33,493 bases of DNA from NCBI GenBank assembly GCA_003331305.1, contig QOQB01000013.1, forward strand, positions 1 to 33,493, given 5' to 3'. The DNA is from Flavobacteriales bacterium. Lineage in GTDB: Bacteria; Bacteroidota; Bacteroidia; Flavobacteriales; Flavobacteriaceae. Positions 32,737 through 33,493 of this stretch are shown piece by piece (positions within the stretch are counted from its first letter, which is position 1; each line of letters opens with the position of its first letter). The notes under the pieces were generated by a model. That model did no database searches and was not told where the DNA came from. It saw only the letters and a list, made by a program, of their open reading frames with translations. Position numbers and translations under genes: made by a program.

Positions 32737-33493
32737 ATGAAAAATATAACATTAATTTTTGCTGCACTACTAAGCGTAGCGTTGCTACAAGCACAAGAAG
32801 AAAAGAAAGATTCTTTAGTTGTTACTGTACTTGAGGAAGTGGTAGTTGATGGATACTTTGGAGGGTTATCCAAAGCATTAAACCAACAAAAGAATAACCT
32901 TAACATTACCAATGTTGTTACTGCTGACCAAGCAGGTAAATACCCAGATGACAACGTTGGAGAAGCACTTCGCCGAATCTCTGGTATTAGTGTTCAAAAC
33001 GACCAAGGTGAAGCACGTAATATCGTAATGCGTGGTTTTGGTACGCAGTTGAACTCTGTTACTTTAAACGGTGATCGTTTACCATCTGCTGAGGGAGACA
33101 ACCGTAACATCCAGCTTGACCTTATTCCAACCAACATGATTGAGGCAATTGTTGTTAAAAAATCTTTAACGGCTGATATGGAGGGAGATGCTATTGGTGG
33201 TTCTGTAAACTTAATTACACGTTCTAACCCGAACGACTTCCGTGCTTCTGCTACTATTTCTGGTGGGGGTAACCCAATTCGTAGTGGTGGTTACAACGCA
33301 AACTATGCTTTGGTTATTGCCGACAAGCTTTCTGATAAATGGAGCTACACTCTTAGTTCTACCATTCAAACTCGTGATTATGGATCTGATAACATTGAAT
33401 TTGCTTGGAACGACCCGGCTGACTGGACTGACAATGAATCATATGAAATAGAGGAAATGGATATTCGTCGTTACGATGTAAAGCGTACACGTC
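32737..33493 (+). CDS. TonB-dependent outer-membrane receptor, 5' part only
   Basis: The 252 visible residues begin with a signal peptide (MKNITLIFAALLSVALLQA). A TonB-box-like segment (LEEVVVDGYFGGL) leads directly into the plug domain: VVTADQAGKYPDDNVGEALRRISGISVQ, IVMRGFGTQLNSVTLNGDRLPS, IEAIVVKKSLTADMEGDAIGGSVNLITR. The barrel starts near residue 165 and runs off the window. There is no N-terminal carboxypeptidase-regulatory-like domain, which most SusC transporters have. This fits the stand-alone receptor branch (TIGR01782-like) rather than SusC. The ligand is unknown. It is divergent from the carotenoid operon. A CACATTTG box lies 18 nt upstream of the ATG. Confidence 0.93.
   Translation, partial: MKNITLIFAALLSVALLQAQEEKKDSLVVTVLEEVVVDGYFGGLSKALNQQKNNLNITNVVTADQAGKYPDDNVGEALRRISGISVQNDQGEARNIVMRGFGTQLNSVTLNGDRLPSAEGDNRNIQLDLIPTNMIEAIVVKKSLTADMEGDAIGGSVNLITRSNPNDFRASATISGGGNPIRSGGYNANYALVIADKLSDKWSYTLSSTIQTRDYGSDNIEFAWNDPADWTDNESYEIEEMDIRRYDVKRTR

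Noticed and set aside
1-33493. CRISPR arrays, insertion sequences, prophage
   Set aside because: No regularly spaced repeats, transposase, integrase or phage genes seen; gene content is chromosomal and mostly housekeeping.

Overview
The window reads as a chromosomal stretch of an AT-rich Bacteroidota, almost certainly a marine Flavobacteriaceae. Grounds: the TAnnTTTG-type promoter box recurs upstream of genes that lack Shine-Dalgarno sequences; there are type IX secretion-like tails, a TonB-dependent receptor and Cys-anchored lipoproteins; a laminarin-type glycoside hydrolase set is present; and the housekeeping order prs-rplY-pth-ribF-serS is familiar from this group. No insertion sequence, phage, plasmid or CRISPR array is visible.

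Layout. (1) 1-3966, minus strand: a beta-1,3-glucan (laminarin) utilisation segment with a GH16 endoglucanase, a TIM-barrel glycosidase lipoprotein and a multi-domain secreted glycan-binding protein cut by the window edge. A near-identical 23-bp element lies at the same distance upstream of both transcription starts. (2) 3967-5351: a 409-bp spacer, a secreted glycerophosphodiester phosphodiesterase and tRNA-Leu(CAA). (3) 5352-13706, plus strand: a tightly packed housekeeping block, prs-rplY-pth-ribF-serS-DUF4286-rsmA-mgtE-hydroxyacid dehydrogenase-ArsC-like. (4) 13698-17255, minus strand: GNAT-lysC-bifunctional OlsF-type aminolipid acyltransferase. (5) 17387-26930: mfd, an ACT-domain protein, a yraN broken by one in-frame TAG, a metG lacking the usual C-terminal tRNA-binding domain, an HDAC-like deacetylase, a tailless SSB, a CBS protein, an SDR and a small lipoprotein. 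(6) 26967-29695: a GH3 beta-glucosidase with two EF-hand loops inserted in its C-terminal half, divergent from a small Rieske lipoprotein. (7) 29781-32629, minus strand: a carotenoid operon crtA-crtD-cruF whose last gene runs into the 5' end of tRNA-Arg(CCT). (8) 32737-33493: the start of a TonB-dependent receptor.

How the genes work together. The GH16, TIM-barrel and glycan-binding proteins plus the distant GH3 form a plausible route from laminarin to glucose. The three carotenoid enzymes would all modify one psi end group (1-hydroxylation, 3,4-desaturation, 2-oxidation). Most remaining genes are translation, nucleotide or repair housekeeping. Convergent genes overlap or abut, leaving almost no room for terminators.

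No wholly new multi-gene system is obvious. The best leads are the shared 23-bp element, the EF-hand GH3, the crtA-crtD-cruF-tRNA arrangement with a tRNA fragment beside it, and start codons placed 3-6 nt after promoter boxes, which suggests leaderless mRNAs.
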